A stretch of DNA of 64,000 nt from DYRB01 sp963709645 (GTDB taxonomy: Bacteria; Pseudomonadota; Gammaproteobacteria; Chromatiales; Chromatiaceae), in the NCBI GenBank assembly GCA_963709645.1, contig CAVPXP010000007.1:1-64000 (forward strand). The letters are read 5' to 3'. Position numbers and translations under genes: made by a program. The notes under the pieces are model-generated. The model had not been told where the DNA came from. It worked only from the letters and a program-made list of their open reading frames with translations, and did not search any database. Of the stretch, positions 56,499-64,000 are shown in pieces. Position 1 is the stretch's first letter, and each line of letters starts with the position of its first letter.

Positions 56499-57794
56499 TC
56501 AGCGGCCAGCGTCCATATCCGTCAACTGCTGAAACGACATGGGCTCGTCCTCGACCCGCGCATGATCCATGACCCAGTCCACCACTTGGTCCTCGAGAAC
56601 CATCGTCTCGATATTGGCCAAGTTGTCCTTGCTGGCGTAGTAGTAATCTACGACCTCCTTCGGGGTCTCGTAGGTGGACGCCATGTCCTCGACGGCAGCG
56701 CGCACCCGCTGCGGGTCCACCGCGATCCCGTTCTGCTTGACGACCTCCGCGATGATGAGCCCAAGTGCCACACGCCGACGTGCGGACTCCTCAAACAGGG
56801 CATCTGGCAACTGCATGCCGGACGGGCCGGCATTGCGACTCGTCCTGTCCTTGAGGACGGCAATCTCCTCACGCACCAGCACGCCTGGGACCTCGACCGG
56901 ATTCGCCGCGACCAAGGCGTCCATGACCTGGTTCTTGACCCGGGCCTGGACGCGCTGGCGCAGCTCACGCTCCATGTTGGCGCGGACATCCTGCCGGAAA
57001 CGCTCGACATCCCCGTCCTCTACGCCGTATGAACGCGCCAGCTCGGCACCCAACTCCGGCACGACCGGACCCTCGACCGCGGAGACCGTGACCTCGAAGA
57101 CGACCGGCTTGCCCGCCAAGTGCTTAGCATGATAGCCGTCTGGGAAGGCCAGATTGAGGGTGCGGGCCTCACCGGCGGAAATCCCAACCAACCCATCCTC
57201 GAAGCCCGGGATCAGATGCGCGGCCCCGATCTCGATGGGGCGATCCTGGGCCGAGCCGCCCTCGACAGCCTCACCATCCACCCTGCCGGCAAAGGATGCG
57301 ATCACCCGGTCACCTGTCTGGGCTGGACGCTCGACCTTAGCCCAGGTCTTGCGCTGCTGGCGCAGGCGGTCGAGCATGGCCTCCAGATCCGCAGCGCCAA
57401 CCTCCACCACCGGACGCTTGACCACCCGGTCCTCCACGGACCCCAAAGCGATGCTCGGCAGAACCTCGAAGGTCGCCGTATAGCCATAGCGCCGCCCAAC
57501 GTGGTCGATGGAGGGGACGACCCGAGGCGGACCGGCGGGACGCAGCTGCTGTTGCCCAACGGCCTCGGAAAAGCTCGACTGCATCAGATCGCCAAATACC
57601 TCATGGTTGATCTGCTCGCCGAAGCGCTGCCGCAGAACCTTGAGCGGGACCTTGCCGGGACGAAACCCTGGCAGGCGTGCCGTGCGCGCCAATTGCTGGA
57701 GGCGGCTGGCCACCTCAGCATCGAACTGCTCCGGGCGCAGATCGACCGTCATGCGCCGCTCGAGACCCTCGCCGCTTTCCACTGACACCTGCAT
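56499..57794 (-). CDS. tig: Trigger factor
   Basis: 431 residues (E. coli 432). Ribosome-bound chaperone and prolyl isomerase. The ribosome-binding motif region is LPGFRPGKVPLKVLRQRFG, the FKBP-type domain is around 150-245 (GDRVIASFAGRVDGEAVEGG), and the helical C-terminal arms follow. Start is ATG 57794 (MQVSVESGEGLERRM). It opens tig-clpP-clpX-lon, the universal order. Confidence 0.96.
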   Translation of the reverse strand: MQVSVESGEGLERRMTVDLRPEQFDAEVASRLQQLARTARLPGFRPGKVPLKVLRQRFGEQINHEVFGDLMQSSFSEAVGQQQLRPAGPPRVVPSIDHVGRRYGYTATFEVLPSIALGSVEDRVVKRPVVEVGAADLEAMLDRLRQQRKTWAKVERPAQTGDRVIASFAGRVDGEAVEGGSAQDRPIEIGAAHLIPGFEDGLVGISAGEARTLNLAFPDGYHAKHLAGKPVVFEVTVSAVEGPVVPELGAELARSYGVEDGDVERFRQDVRANMERELRQRVQARVKNQVMDALVAANPVEVPGVLVREEIAVLKDRTSRNAGPSGMQLPDALFEESARRRVALGLIIAEVVKQNGIAVDPQRVRAAVEDMASTYETPKEVVDYYYASKDNLANIETMVLEDQVVDWVMDHARVEDEPMSFQQLTDMDAGR

Positions 57795-57971
57795 CGCCTT
57801 GTCTCCACCGGCGGCCGTGACCTGCCGCTCGTCGCTGCTATTCGGATAAACCTAAGTCGATCAAACCGCCGCCCCCTCTCTTCACACAGGGACCAGCCGA
57901 CGGCAAAGCCGCGCAGTATAGCCGCTCGGGCCACTCGGTTCCATTGACGCGGAGGCTCATTGTCGGCACAG

Positions 57972-59558
57972 CTATCCCGCGGTGTCGTCGGGGAGGTCCA
58001 CGCCACGTTCCAGTTCCCCCTGGCGACGCAGCTCACGTTTGAGGATCTTGCCCGCAGCGTTCTTGGGCAGGGCATCGCGCAAAACCATGCGCCGCGGGAC
58101 CTCGTGGCGCCCGAGCCGTGCCCGGCACCACTCACGCAAATCGGCCGTACCCAGGTCCGCCCCGGGCTTGGCCACGACATAGGCCACGGGCAGTTCCCCA
58201 TGCAGTGCGTGCGGCTCCGCCACCACCGCGGCCTCGGCGACGTCCGGGTGCTGGTACAGGGCCTCCTCGATCACCCGCGGATAGACGTTCATGCCATTGG
58301 TGATGATCAGGTCCTTGATACGGTCCACCAGATAAAAATAGCCGTCCGCATCGCGCCAGCCGAGGTCGCCGGTGCGGAACCAGTCGCCGAAGAAGCTGGC
58401 CGCGGTCTCCTCTGGCAGACCCCAGTAGCCCCCCATGACGTTGGGGCCGCGCACACAGACCTCGCCGTGCTCTCCGTCCGGGAGTGGGTGGCCCTCGGCG
58501 TCCGCGATGCGCATCTCGACCCCGGGGATGGCAGGCCCGACCGAACCCGGCTTGTGCGGACCCGCGACCGGGTTGACGCAGGTCACAGGGGAACACTCGG
58601 TAGGCCCGTCACCCTCTAGGACCGGGATGCTGAAGCGTGCTTCGAAGGCCGCCATGACCGCCTGTGGCAGGGCCGCGCCGCCGCAGACGCAGAGCCGGAC
58701 ACCTCGCCACTGGGCCACGGCGACGTCATCCAGGCGCAACAGCAGGGCATACATGCTGGGGACACCGAGGAAGACCGTGGCCCCGTGCTCGGCGATGGCC
58801 GCGCTCACCTGGCGCGGATCGAAGCGCACCGCGGGAACCAGGCTCAGACCATGCAGCAGGGGCACGAGCACCCCGACGGTGGCGGCGAAGGCGTGGAACA
58901 TGGGCAGGACCACCAGGATGCGGTCGCGTCCAGGCTCTAGCGCCAGGGCCTGCATCACGGAGGCTGCGTTGGAGCCCAGATTGCGGTGGCTGAGCATTGC
59001 CCCCTTGGGTCGCCCCGTGGTCCCGGACGTATAGAGGATCGCGGCGAGATCGTCGCCGGACACCTGGCCGCTGAGGCTGGGCGGCACCAAGCCGCTCGCC
59101 GCCATGGCGTCGAGGTCGAGCACGCCGCCACCAAATCCAGTCCCGGATCCGATTCCCACCCGGATGACCACCTCGGGGGCCTCATCCAGGGCCCGCCGCG
59201 CGGACTCCGCCAGACTCCGATCATAAAACAGGCCCTTGACGCCGGCGTCGCGCAAGATGAAGCCGATCTCCAACGGATTGAGCAGGAGATTGATGGGCAC
59301 AACACAGGCCCCGGCCTTGAGGATGCCGAGATAGGCGATGACGAAGGCGGCCCCGTTTGGACAATAGAGACCAACCCGATCGCCGCATCCGACCCCGGCC
59401 TGTGCCAGTCCCCCGGCCACGCCGTCGGAAGCGGCATCCAGGGCGGAAAAGCTCAGATGCAGACCGTCACCAACCAGAACGGGCGCCTCCGACCACCGCC
59501 GGACTGTGGCTCGAAACAGGGCGGGGATGGACGCCGCGGCGGCCTCCGGCACGGACAC
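57972..59558 (-). CDS. AMP-forming acyl-CoA synthetase/ligase
   Basis: 528 residues of the ANL superfamily. The P-loop-like motif is LYTSGTTGRPKGAMLSH, the adenylate motif region is EGDGPTECSPV (the usual Y-G-x-T-E is G-P-T-E here), and the hinge and catalytic Lys regions are WFRTGDLGWRDADGYFYLVD and LPKNAAGKILKREL. These enzymes activate carboxylates via acyl-AMP to acyl-CoA; the layout fits fatty-acid-CoA ligases, but the acyl group is not predictable. It is downstream of hemN with a 2-base gap, so the two may be co-transcribed. Confidence 0.88.
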   Translation of the reverse strand: MSVPEAAAASIPALFRATVRRWSEAPVLVGDGLHLSFSALDAASDGVAGGLAQAGVGCGDRVGLYCPNGAAFVIAYLGILKAGACVVPINLLLNPLEIGFILRDAGVKGLFYDRSLAESARRALDEAPEVVIRVGIGSGTGFGGGVLDLDAMAASGLVPPSLSGQVSGDDLAAILYTSGTTGRPKGAMLSHRNLGSNAASVMQALALEPGRDRILVVLPMFHAFAATVGVLVPLLHGLSLVPAVRFDPRQVSAAIAEHGATVFLGVPSMYALLLRLDDVAVAQWRGVRLCVCGGAALPQAVMAAFEARFSIPVLEGDGPTECSPVTCVNPVAGPHKPGSVGPAIPGVEMRIADAEGHPLPDGEHGEVCVRGPNVMGGYWGLPEETAASFFGDWFRTGDLGWRDADGYFYLVDRIKDLIITNGMNVYPRVIEEALYQHPDVAEAAVVAEPHALHGELPVAYVVAKPGADLGTADLREWCRARLGRHEVPRRMVLRDALPKNAAGKILKRELRRQGELERGVDLPDDTAG

Positions 59559-59560
59559 AG

Positions 59561-60946
59561 CTAGATGACCTTGGAGAAGCCGACGGGACCCTGCTTGGTC
59601 GCCAAGTAGGCGTCGAAGGCCATGCAGATGCTACGGATCAGGAGCCGGCCGCGGGGCAGCACACGAATACCCTGGCCGTCTGTCTCCAATAGCCCATCCG
59701 CCGCCATTGGGGCCAGCTTGGGCAAGTCCGCCGCGAAGTAGTCGGCAAAGTCGATGCCCCAGGCCCGCTCGACCTGCGCAAAGGGAAGCTCGAAGTGACA
59801 GATGAGGCGCCTGATCACGTCCCGGCGGATTTCGTCGTCCCGACTCAAGGCGATGCCGCGAAAAACGGCCAGGTGCCCAGCGTCGATGCGGGCATAGTAG
59901 TCGTCCAGTCCGCGCTCGTTCTGGGCGTAGGTGTTTCCGACCTTGCCGATGGAGGTCATGCCGAGACCGATGAGGTCGCAGTCGGCGTGGGTCGAGTAGC
60001 CCTGGAAGTTGCGGTACAGGGTCCCGTTACGCTGGGCCAGCGCAAGCTCGTCATCCGGGCGGGCAAAGTGATCCATACCGATATAGACGTACCCCGCCGC
60101 AGTGAGGCGGTCGATGGTCTCCTGGAGGATCTGGAGCTTGACCTCAGGGCGCGGGAGATCGGCCTCGTCGATGCGCCGCTGGGGCTTGAAGCGCTCGGGT
60201 AGATGGGCGTAGTTGAAGACTGAGAGTCGCTCCGGGGCGAAGGCGATGATCCGGTCCAGGGTCCTCCCGAAGGACGCCACCGATTGCCTGGGCAGGCCGT
60301 ACATCAGGTCCACGCTCACCGAGCGGAAGCCCTGGGCGCGGGCCGCCTCCAGCACAGCCAGGGTCTGCGCCTCGCTCTGAATCCGGTTGACCGCTTGCTG
60401 GACGGCAGGCTCGAAGTCCTGCACCCCCAGGCTCATGCGGTTGAACCCGAGTCGGCGCAGCAGGGCGACCGTCTCGGCGTCCGCCTCCCGCGGGTCGATC
60501 TCGATGGAAAACTCCCCTACGGCGTCGTCGGCGAGCCTGAAGCGGCGCCGCGTCTCCTCCATGAGCTCCGCCATCTGGTCACGGCTGATAAAGGTCGGTG
60601 TCCCGCCGCCCCAATGGAGCTGCTCGACGGTCCGGCCGGGGTCGAACAGCTCGGCCTGCATGCCCAACTCACGGTAGACCCGGTCGAGATAGGGCTGGGC
60701 CAGGGTCCGGTCCTTGGTCGCAAGCTTGCTGCAGGCACAGTAGAAACAGACCGTGTCGCAGAAAGGGATGTGGAAATAGAGCGACAGGGGACGACCGCTC
60801 GCATTGGTCGCCGCGCAGGCCGCCCGGTAGGCGGTCTCATCGAAGCCGGGGTGGAACTCAACGGCGGTGGGGTAAGAGGTGTAACGCGGCCCGCTCTGGT
60901 CGTAGCGGCGGATCAGATCGAGATCGTAGGTGATACTCTGGTCCAC
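59561..60946 (-). CDS. hemN: Oxygen-independent coproporphyrinogen III oxidase HemN
   Basis: 461 residues (E. coli 457). A radical-SAM enzyme decarboxylating coproporphyrinogen III in anaerobic heme and chlorophyll synthesis. The cluster motif is Cys63, Cys67, Cys70 with Cys72 (PFCDTVCFYCAC), and HWGGGTPTF and the N-terminal RYDQSGPRYTSYP trip-wire are typical of true HemN, unlike HemW. Start is GTG 60946 with a strong AAGGAGG element about 8 bases upstream; upstream in-frame starts would bypass that site. A run of hairpins precedes it. Confidence 0.95.
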   Translation of the reverse strand: MDQSITYDLDLIRRYDQSGPRYTSYPTAVEFHPGFDETAYRAACAATNASGRPLSLYFHIPFCDTVCFYCACSKLATKDRTLAQPYLDRVYRELGMQAELFDPGRTVEQLHWGGGTPTFISRDQMAELMEETRRRFRLADDAVGEFSIEIDPREADAETVALLRRLGFNRMSLGVQDFEPAVQQAVNRIQSEAQTLAVLEAARAQGFRSVSVDLMYGLPRQSVASFGRTLDRIIAFAPERLSVFNYAHLPERFKPQRRIDEADLPRPEVKLQILQETIDRLTAAGYVYIGMDHFARPDDELALAQRNGTLYRNFQGYSTHADCDLIGLGMTSIGKVGNTYAQNERGLDDYYARIDAGHLAVFRGIALSRDDEIRRDVIRRLICHFELPFAQVERAWGIDFADYFAADLPKLAPMAADGLLETDGQGIRVLPRGRLLIRSICMAFDAYLATKQGPVGFSKVI

Positions 60947-60983
60947 TGAGATCCTCCTTAAATTCTGCGTAAGTCCTCTGGTC

Positions 60984-61082
60984 GGGCTGCATTGCGACTG
61001 CAACCCGTCCCTGGGGCATCCCCCAGCCCCGCCATCCTGGCGGGTCCTTTACTCGGCTGCGGCGTGACGTTAAGTCACGCCG
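60984..61082 (-). other. Run of four hairpins upstream of hemN
   Basis: Four inverted repeats tile the gap between the small upstream gene and hemN: CGGCGTGAC/GTCACGCCG (61060-61082, 5-base loop), CCCGCCA/TGGCGGG (61028-61044, 3-base loop), CTGGGG/CCCCAG (61011-61026, 4-base loop) and GGGCTGCA/TGCAACCC (60984-61006, one G-T pair). The first three are perfect and the last three nearly contiguous. No T-tract follows. It could be a structured mRNA leader of hemN or an intercistronic stabiliser. Confidence 0.6.
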
Positions 61083-61090
61083 GTCCTCGC

Positions 61091-61411
61091 TCACCCCTCG
61101 CCGTCGACTTCTAGGCCGCGGCGGTGGGTCTCGTTGATCTGCTTGAGCAGGGTATGGAAGGGGATCTCCTCGGAGAACTGAGCTGCCAGGTCCATGAAGG
61201 GCAGGTCCTCGCGCCCGAAACCATAGGTCCCGTCGAGCATGGACTGATGCAGTCCCTTGATGCCCTCCTCCAGGGGGTCGAGGAAGGCCGGGAAGCGCTG
61301 CAGGTCCTCGATCTCAAACTCCAGGCAGGCACGTAGGTCATCGACCTCGAACACCGCCTGGCGAACCCAGTCCACGTACTCGTCCACCGTCTTTGCACGC
61401 CTCAGGCTCAT
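61091..61411 (-). CDS. Small conserved-looking soluble protein, unknown
   Basis: 106 residues. Acidic and mostly helical: EYVDWVRQAVFEVDDLRACL, IEDLQRFPAFLDPLEEGIKG, HQSMLDGTYGFGREDLPFMD, then a C-terminal FHTLLKQINETHRRGLEV. The even mix of charged and aromatic residues and the ATGA overlap with prmB (61408-61411) argue that it is a real gene. I do not recognise a named family. Location after prmB and before hemN gives no clear function. Confidence 0.75.
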   Translation of the reverse strand: MSLRRAKTVDEYVDWVRQAVFEVDDLRACLEFEIEDLQRFPAFLDPLEEGIKGLHQSMLDGTYGFGREDLPFMDLAAQFSEEIPFHTLLKQINETHRRGLEVDGEG

Positions 61412-62334
61412 GCTTGCCCAGCCGCCTCCACCAGCGCCTCGTGATAACTGACCAACTGGTCCCGGTTGAGCAGGAAGACACCCTCCCCGCCACGCTCGAA
61501 TTCGAGCCAGAGAAAGGGCAGATCCGGCAGTCGTCGCGTCAATTCCGCGCCGCTGTTGCCCACCTCGACGACCAAGATGCCCTCAGAGTTCAGATAACTG
61601 GGGGCATCGCGCAGGATGCGCAACACAAGATCCAGCCCGGATTCGCCCCCCGACAAACCCAAGGCCGGCTCCTGCCGGTACTCCTCAGGGAGCGACGCCA
61701 GCTCTTCGGCCCCGACATAGGGGGGGTTGCTGACGATGACGTCGTAGCACCGCCCGTCCAGGGCCGAGAAAAGGTCTGACTCCAAGACCCGCACCCGCTC
61801 CGTCACACCGTGATTATCGACGTTCTTCTCTGCCACCCGCAGCGCAGCCGCAGAGATGTCCACCAGATCCACCTCCACGTGGGGCAGATAGACGGCGGCG
61901 GCGATGCCGATACAGCCGCTGCCGGTACAAAGGTCCAGCACCCGTCCCACCCCCTCGGCGTCGATCCAGGGGTCGAAACCGGCCTCGATCAGCTCGGCCA
62001 GCGGCGAGCGCGGCACCAGGACATCCTCATTGACGTAGAACTCCAGCCCGGCGAACCAAGATCGCTGGGTAAGGTAGGCGGCCGGCTTGCGCTCCCGGAT
62101 ACGCCGCTCCACCAACTCAGTGACCACGACCCGCTCGCCCGCCGTCAGGCGGCAGTCGCGGTAGACCGTCGGCAAGTCGGGGGGCAGATGCAGGACGTGC
62201 AGCACCAGGTGAAGGGCCTCGTCCAGGGCATTATCGGTACCGTGCCCAAAGAAAAGCCCGGCAGCATTGAACCGGCTTGCGCCCCAACGCACGAAATCCT
62301 GGATGCTGATCAGCCCGTCTGGTTGTTCGGACAT
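61408..62334 (-). CDS. prmB: Ribosomal protein uL3 glutamine methyltransferase PrmB
   Basis: 308 residues (E. coli 310). It N5-methylates a glutamine of ribosomal protein uL3 with SAM. The catalytic motif NPPY is in VSNPPYVGAEE, the SAM-binding motif is VLDLCTGSGCIGIAAA, and the N-terminal IQDFVRWGASRFNAAGLFFGHGT is characteristic of PrmB rather than PrmC. Start ATG 62334. The aroC gene that commonly follows prmB is absent; a small unknown gene follows with a 4-base overlap. Confidence 0.93.
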   Translation of the reverse strand: MSEQPDGLISIQDFVRWGASRFNAAGLFFGHGTDNALDEALHLVLHVLHLPPDLPTVYRDCRLTAGERVVVTELVERRIRERKPAAYLTQRSWFAGLEFYVNEDVLVPRSPLAELIEAGFDPWIDAEGVGRVLDLCTGSGCIGIAAAVYLPHVEVDLVDISAAALRVAEKNVDNHGVTERVRVLESDLFSALDGRCYDVIVSNPPYVGAEELASLPEEYRQEPALGLSGGESGLDLVLRILRDAPSYLNSEGILVVEVGNSGAELTRRLPDLPFLWLEFERGGEGVFLLNRDQLVSYHEALVEAAGQA

Positions 62335-62602
62335 AGGATGTCGGGCTCCGCTGCCAGGTAAAAAAAGGCCACAAGGTCATCCCCCGCCGCCGCTTCGCGT
62401 GCCGCCGCGAGAAGGTCCCAAGAATAGCACCATCGCCGCGCCCGCTTCAGCCCCCGGCCGGCCGGCGAAGCGAGCACCCTCGACGTTGTGGCCCAAGGAT
62501 GGCTGAGGCGGTCCGCCAGTGGAGGATACCGCCCGCCCCGCTTCGGAGGTTAGTATCTGAACCTCGAGCCAAGGTGGCTCGGGTCCTGAACCGGAGACCA
62601 TT

Positions 62603-62935
62603 ATGGCGGACGTCACCAACCGTATTCCCGGAAGCCGTATCGAAGTTGTCGATCTCGATGAGGCGATCACCATCGGCCGGTCCCGCAGCGCCTCCGTACA
62701 GCGCGACGACCGCGAGACCGTGCTCGGACAGAAGAGCGTCTCGGTGGGCAGGAAACTGACGCTCCAGGTCGGTGACGAATTCGAAATCGTCGTCGGTCAG
62801 GCACGCCTCCAGATGAAGAAGGACGGCACCATCGTCATCAGTGGGCGAGACCTGGTGATCGACGCCAGCGGCGCAGTCAACATCAAGGCGAGTCGGGATG
62901 TGGTTCTGAAGGGAAAGAAAATTATCGAGAACTGA
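62603..62935 (+). CDS. Stand-alone protein resembling the C-terminal spike of VgrG
   Basis: 110 residues with a GGAG element 6 bases before ATG 62603. From about residue 40 it reads VLGQKSVSVGRKLTLQVGDE, then ARLQMKKDGTIVISGRDLVI and ASGAVNIKASRDVVLKGKKI, ending IIEN. This pattern of short strands with Gly/Asp turns closely resembles the gp5C/DUF2345-type triple-stranded beta-helix at the tip of type VI secretion VgrG proteins. No VgrG gp27-like core, effector or other type VI gene is present. It may be an orphan spike-tip or a protein that trimerises alone. The fold call is from motif likeness. Confidence 0.65.
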   Translation: MADVTNRIPGSRIEVVDLDEAITIGRSRSASVQRDDRETVLGQKSVSVGRKLTLQVGDEFEIVVGQARLQMKKDGTIVISGRDLVIDASGAVNIKASRDVVLKGKKIIEN

Positions 62936-63009
62936 CAGGGAGGCTACCCGAGCCCGCGGCGCTCCCTGCAAGCCCCCTGCTCCTCTGTCCCGCTCTTGTC
63001 CGGCCGCGA

Positions 63010-64000
63010 TCAGCGACAGGGAACCACCGTCACCAGATTAGCCCCCCGGACTTGCGCGTAGTAGAGGCGCGCGACTGCGTCGTCTATCTTCGGCAGTAAG
63101 ACTTGCACAGTCTTCTCCGCTGGATGGAGCTTTGCGGCAAACCCGAAGCCGACGACGGTTCCGCCAGCGTCCGCGGTGAGAAAAAACCCATTACCGGTGA
63201 CGCCCTCCGTCAGGAACCTGGCCAGAGTGTACTGGGGGCGTTGCCCCGGCGCGACCTGCTGTTCCAGGAGCGAACACCTTGCGTTAGTGGCAGTCTCCAT
63301 CGGCGGCAGGGGACGACCCAACCCAAGATAGCCGGCACTTCCGAATACCGAAAATTCGCGTTCCCTGAGGAATGCGTGCAGGTTCGAGCGATAGGCAAGC
63401 CCTCCGTCTGGCTCACTCGGGCCGAGAAGGACCTCGCTGCCCGGTGAAATAGCATAGACCGGCATCTCCAAACGGCTCTGAGCGAACGTGGCCGCGGGAT
63501 TGTAGGACCGCAGAGAGAACGCAAAAATATCGGCCAGCAAGTAGCTCAAGATCGTCAGTAAGGCGAGAAGTGCGCCCACGCGAAGCACAGGCCCGCGAGG
63601 CGTCACAAGTGCCCGCGCGGACAGGAAAAAGACGCCCATCGAAAACAGCGTCGCATAAGGGGTGTATCTGGGAACGGGGTCAGTCGTAATGCCGCTGGAG
63701 TTTCTCAGCCAAGTAGCGAGGGCAATCGAGACGATGCCGACGACCGCAAACGCGATGGCGAACCGCGGCGACTGATCGGACCGCGAGCCCCCGGCATAAT
63801 GCGAACCAACGAACAGCGCCAAGGCCATCACCTGAATTGCGGAGGCTACAATCGCTAGATTGGCTGCCGTCCCAGGCTCGATTTTCAAGGCTCGAAGCAC
63901 CATCAGGACATGCATGGAGAGAAACATCGCAAAGTTATGCGTGAAGGCCAGAAAGTCCCAATCCAAAGCGAGTGCAGATGCCTGAAGGACTGGGCGTTCT
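63010..64000 (-). CDS. Partial multi-pass membrane protein, unknown (N-terminus beyond window)
   Basis: The frame is open to the right edge, so the start lies outside. At least four hydrophobic helices are visible (FAMFLSMHVLMVLRALKI, ANLAIVASAIQVMALALFVG, FAIAFAVVGIVSIALATWL, VGALLALLTILSYLLADIF), preceded by further sequence at the edge. The last 140 residues look like a soluble periplasmic domain. The layout suits a polysaccharide or glycosyltransferase-type membrane protein, but no motif supports that. Base use is slightly less GC-rich than in the neighbours. Confidence 0.6.
   Translation of the reverse strand, partial: ERPVLQASALALDWDFLAFTHNFAMFLSMHVLMVLRALKIEPGTAANLAIVASAIQVMALALFVGSHYAGGSRSDQSPRFAIAFAVVGIVSIALATWLRNSSGITTDPVPRYTPYATLFSMGVFFLSARALVTPRGPVLRVGALLALLTILSYLLADIFAFSLRSYNPAATFAQSRLEMPVYAISPGSEVLLGPSEPDGGLAYRSNLHAFLREREFSVFGSAGYLGLGRPLPPMETATNARCSLLEQQVAPGQRPQYTLARFLTEGVTGNGFFLTADAGGTVVGFGFAAKLHPAEKTVQVLLPKIDDAVARLYYAQVRGANLVTVVPCR

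Overview
The window is a GC-rich, densely coded bacterial chromosome segment. Its conserved blocks (lptD-surA-pdxA, apaG-apaH, leuS-lptE-holA-proA-nadD-rsfS, dapA-bamC beside gcvR-bcp, tig-clpP-clpX-lon-hupB) are gammaproteobacterial in content and order. Together with a tungsten aldehyde oxidoreductase operon and an anaerobic hemN, this suggests a sulfur-oxidising or anaerobic gammaproteobacterium such as one of the Chromatiales. That placement is inference: no rRNA, photosynthesis or sulfur-oxidation gene is in view.

Layout. 1-9.7 kb: an unknown exported protein (cut by the edge), amgK, and the envelope/B6 genes lptD-surA-pdxA. Then, where rsmA (ksgA) usually lies, there is a Gfo/Idh/MocA oxidoreductase and a tiny membrane protein on the opposite strand, followed by apaG-apaH. 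9.7-10.0 kb: a MITE-like element with long imperfect terminal inverted repeats sits between convergent apaH and folA. 10-18.4 kb (minus strand): leuS-lptE-holA-proA-nadD-rsfS, then a WYL regulator overlapping folA. 18.6-27.2 kb (minus strand): a tungsten island, read as aorA-aorB-aorC-moaD-orf104-tupB-tupC-tupA-moeA. It encodes a three-subunit aldehyde:ferredoxin-type oxidoreductase with its own sulfur carrier, metal-insertion protein and tungstate ABC importer. The importer genes are split by 0.7 kb holding the decayed C-terminal end of an EAL-domain gene.

27.4-41.1 kb: a GNAT-like protein, the N-degron transferases aat-bpt, a membrane diguanylate cyclase, cydDC, bamC-dapA, and gcvR-bcp-phoH. 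41.2-47.9 kb: a five-gene oligopeptide-type ABC importer whose binding protein has both a lipobox and a C-terminal membrane helix. 47.9-57.8 kb: fabI, ppiD, tRNA-Asp, tRNA-Val, hupB, lon, clpX, clpP, tig, a classic protein-quality-control run with a clear hupB promoter and tRNA terminator. 58-64 kb: an acyl-CoA ligase, hemN preceded by a run of hairpins, a small unknown protein with prmB, an orphan VgrG-tip-like protein, and a membrane protein cut by the right edge.

The most distinctive system is the tungsten island. It contains a 104-residue protein of unknown function and, between aorB and aorC, a segment able to form two mutually exclusive GC-rich hairpins. No CRISPR array, rRNA operon or intact transposase gene was seen.
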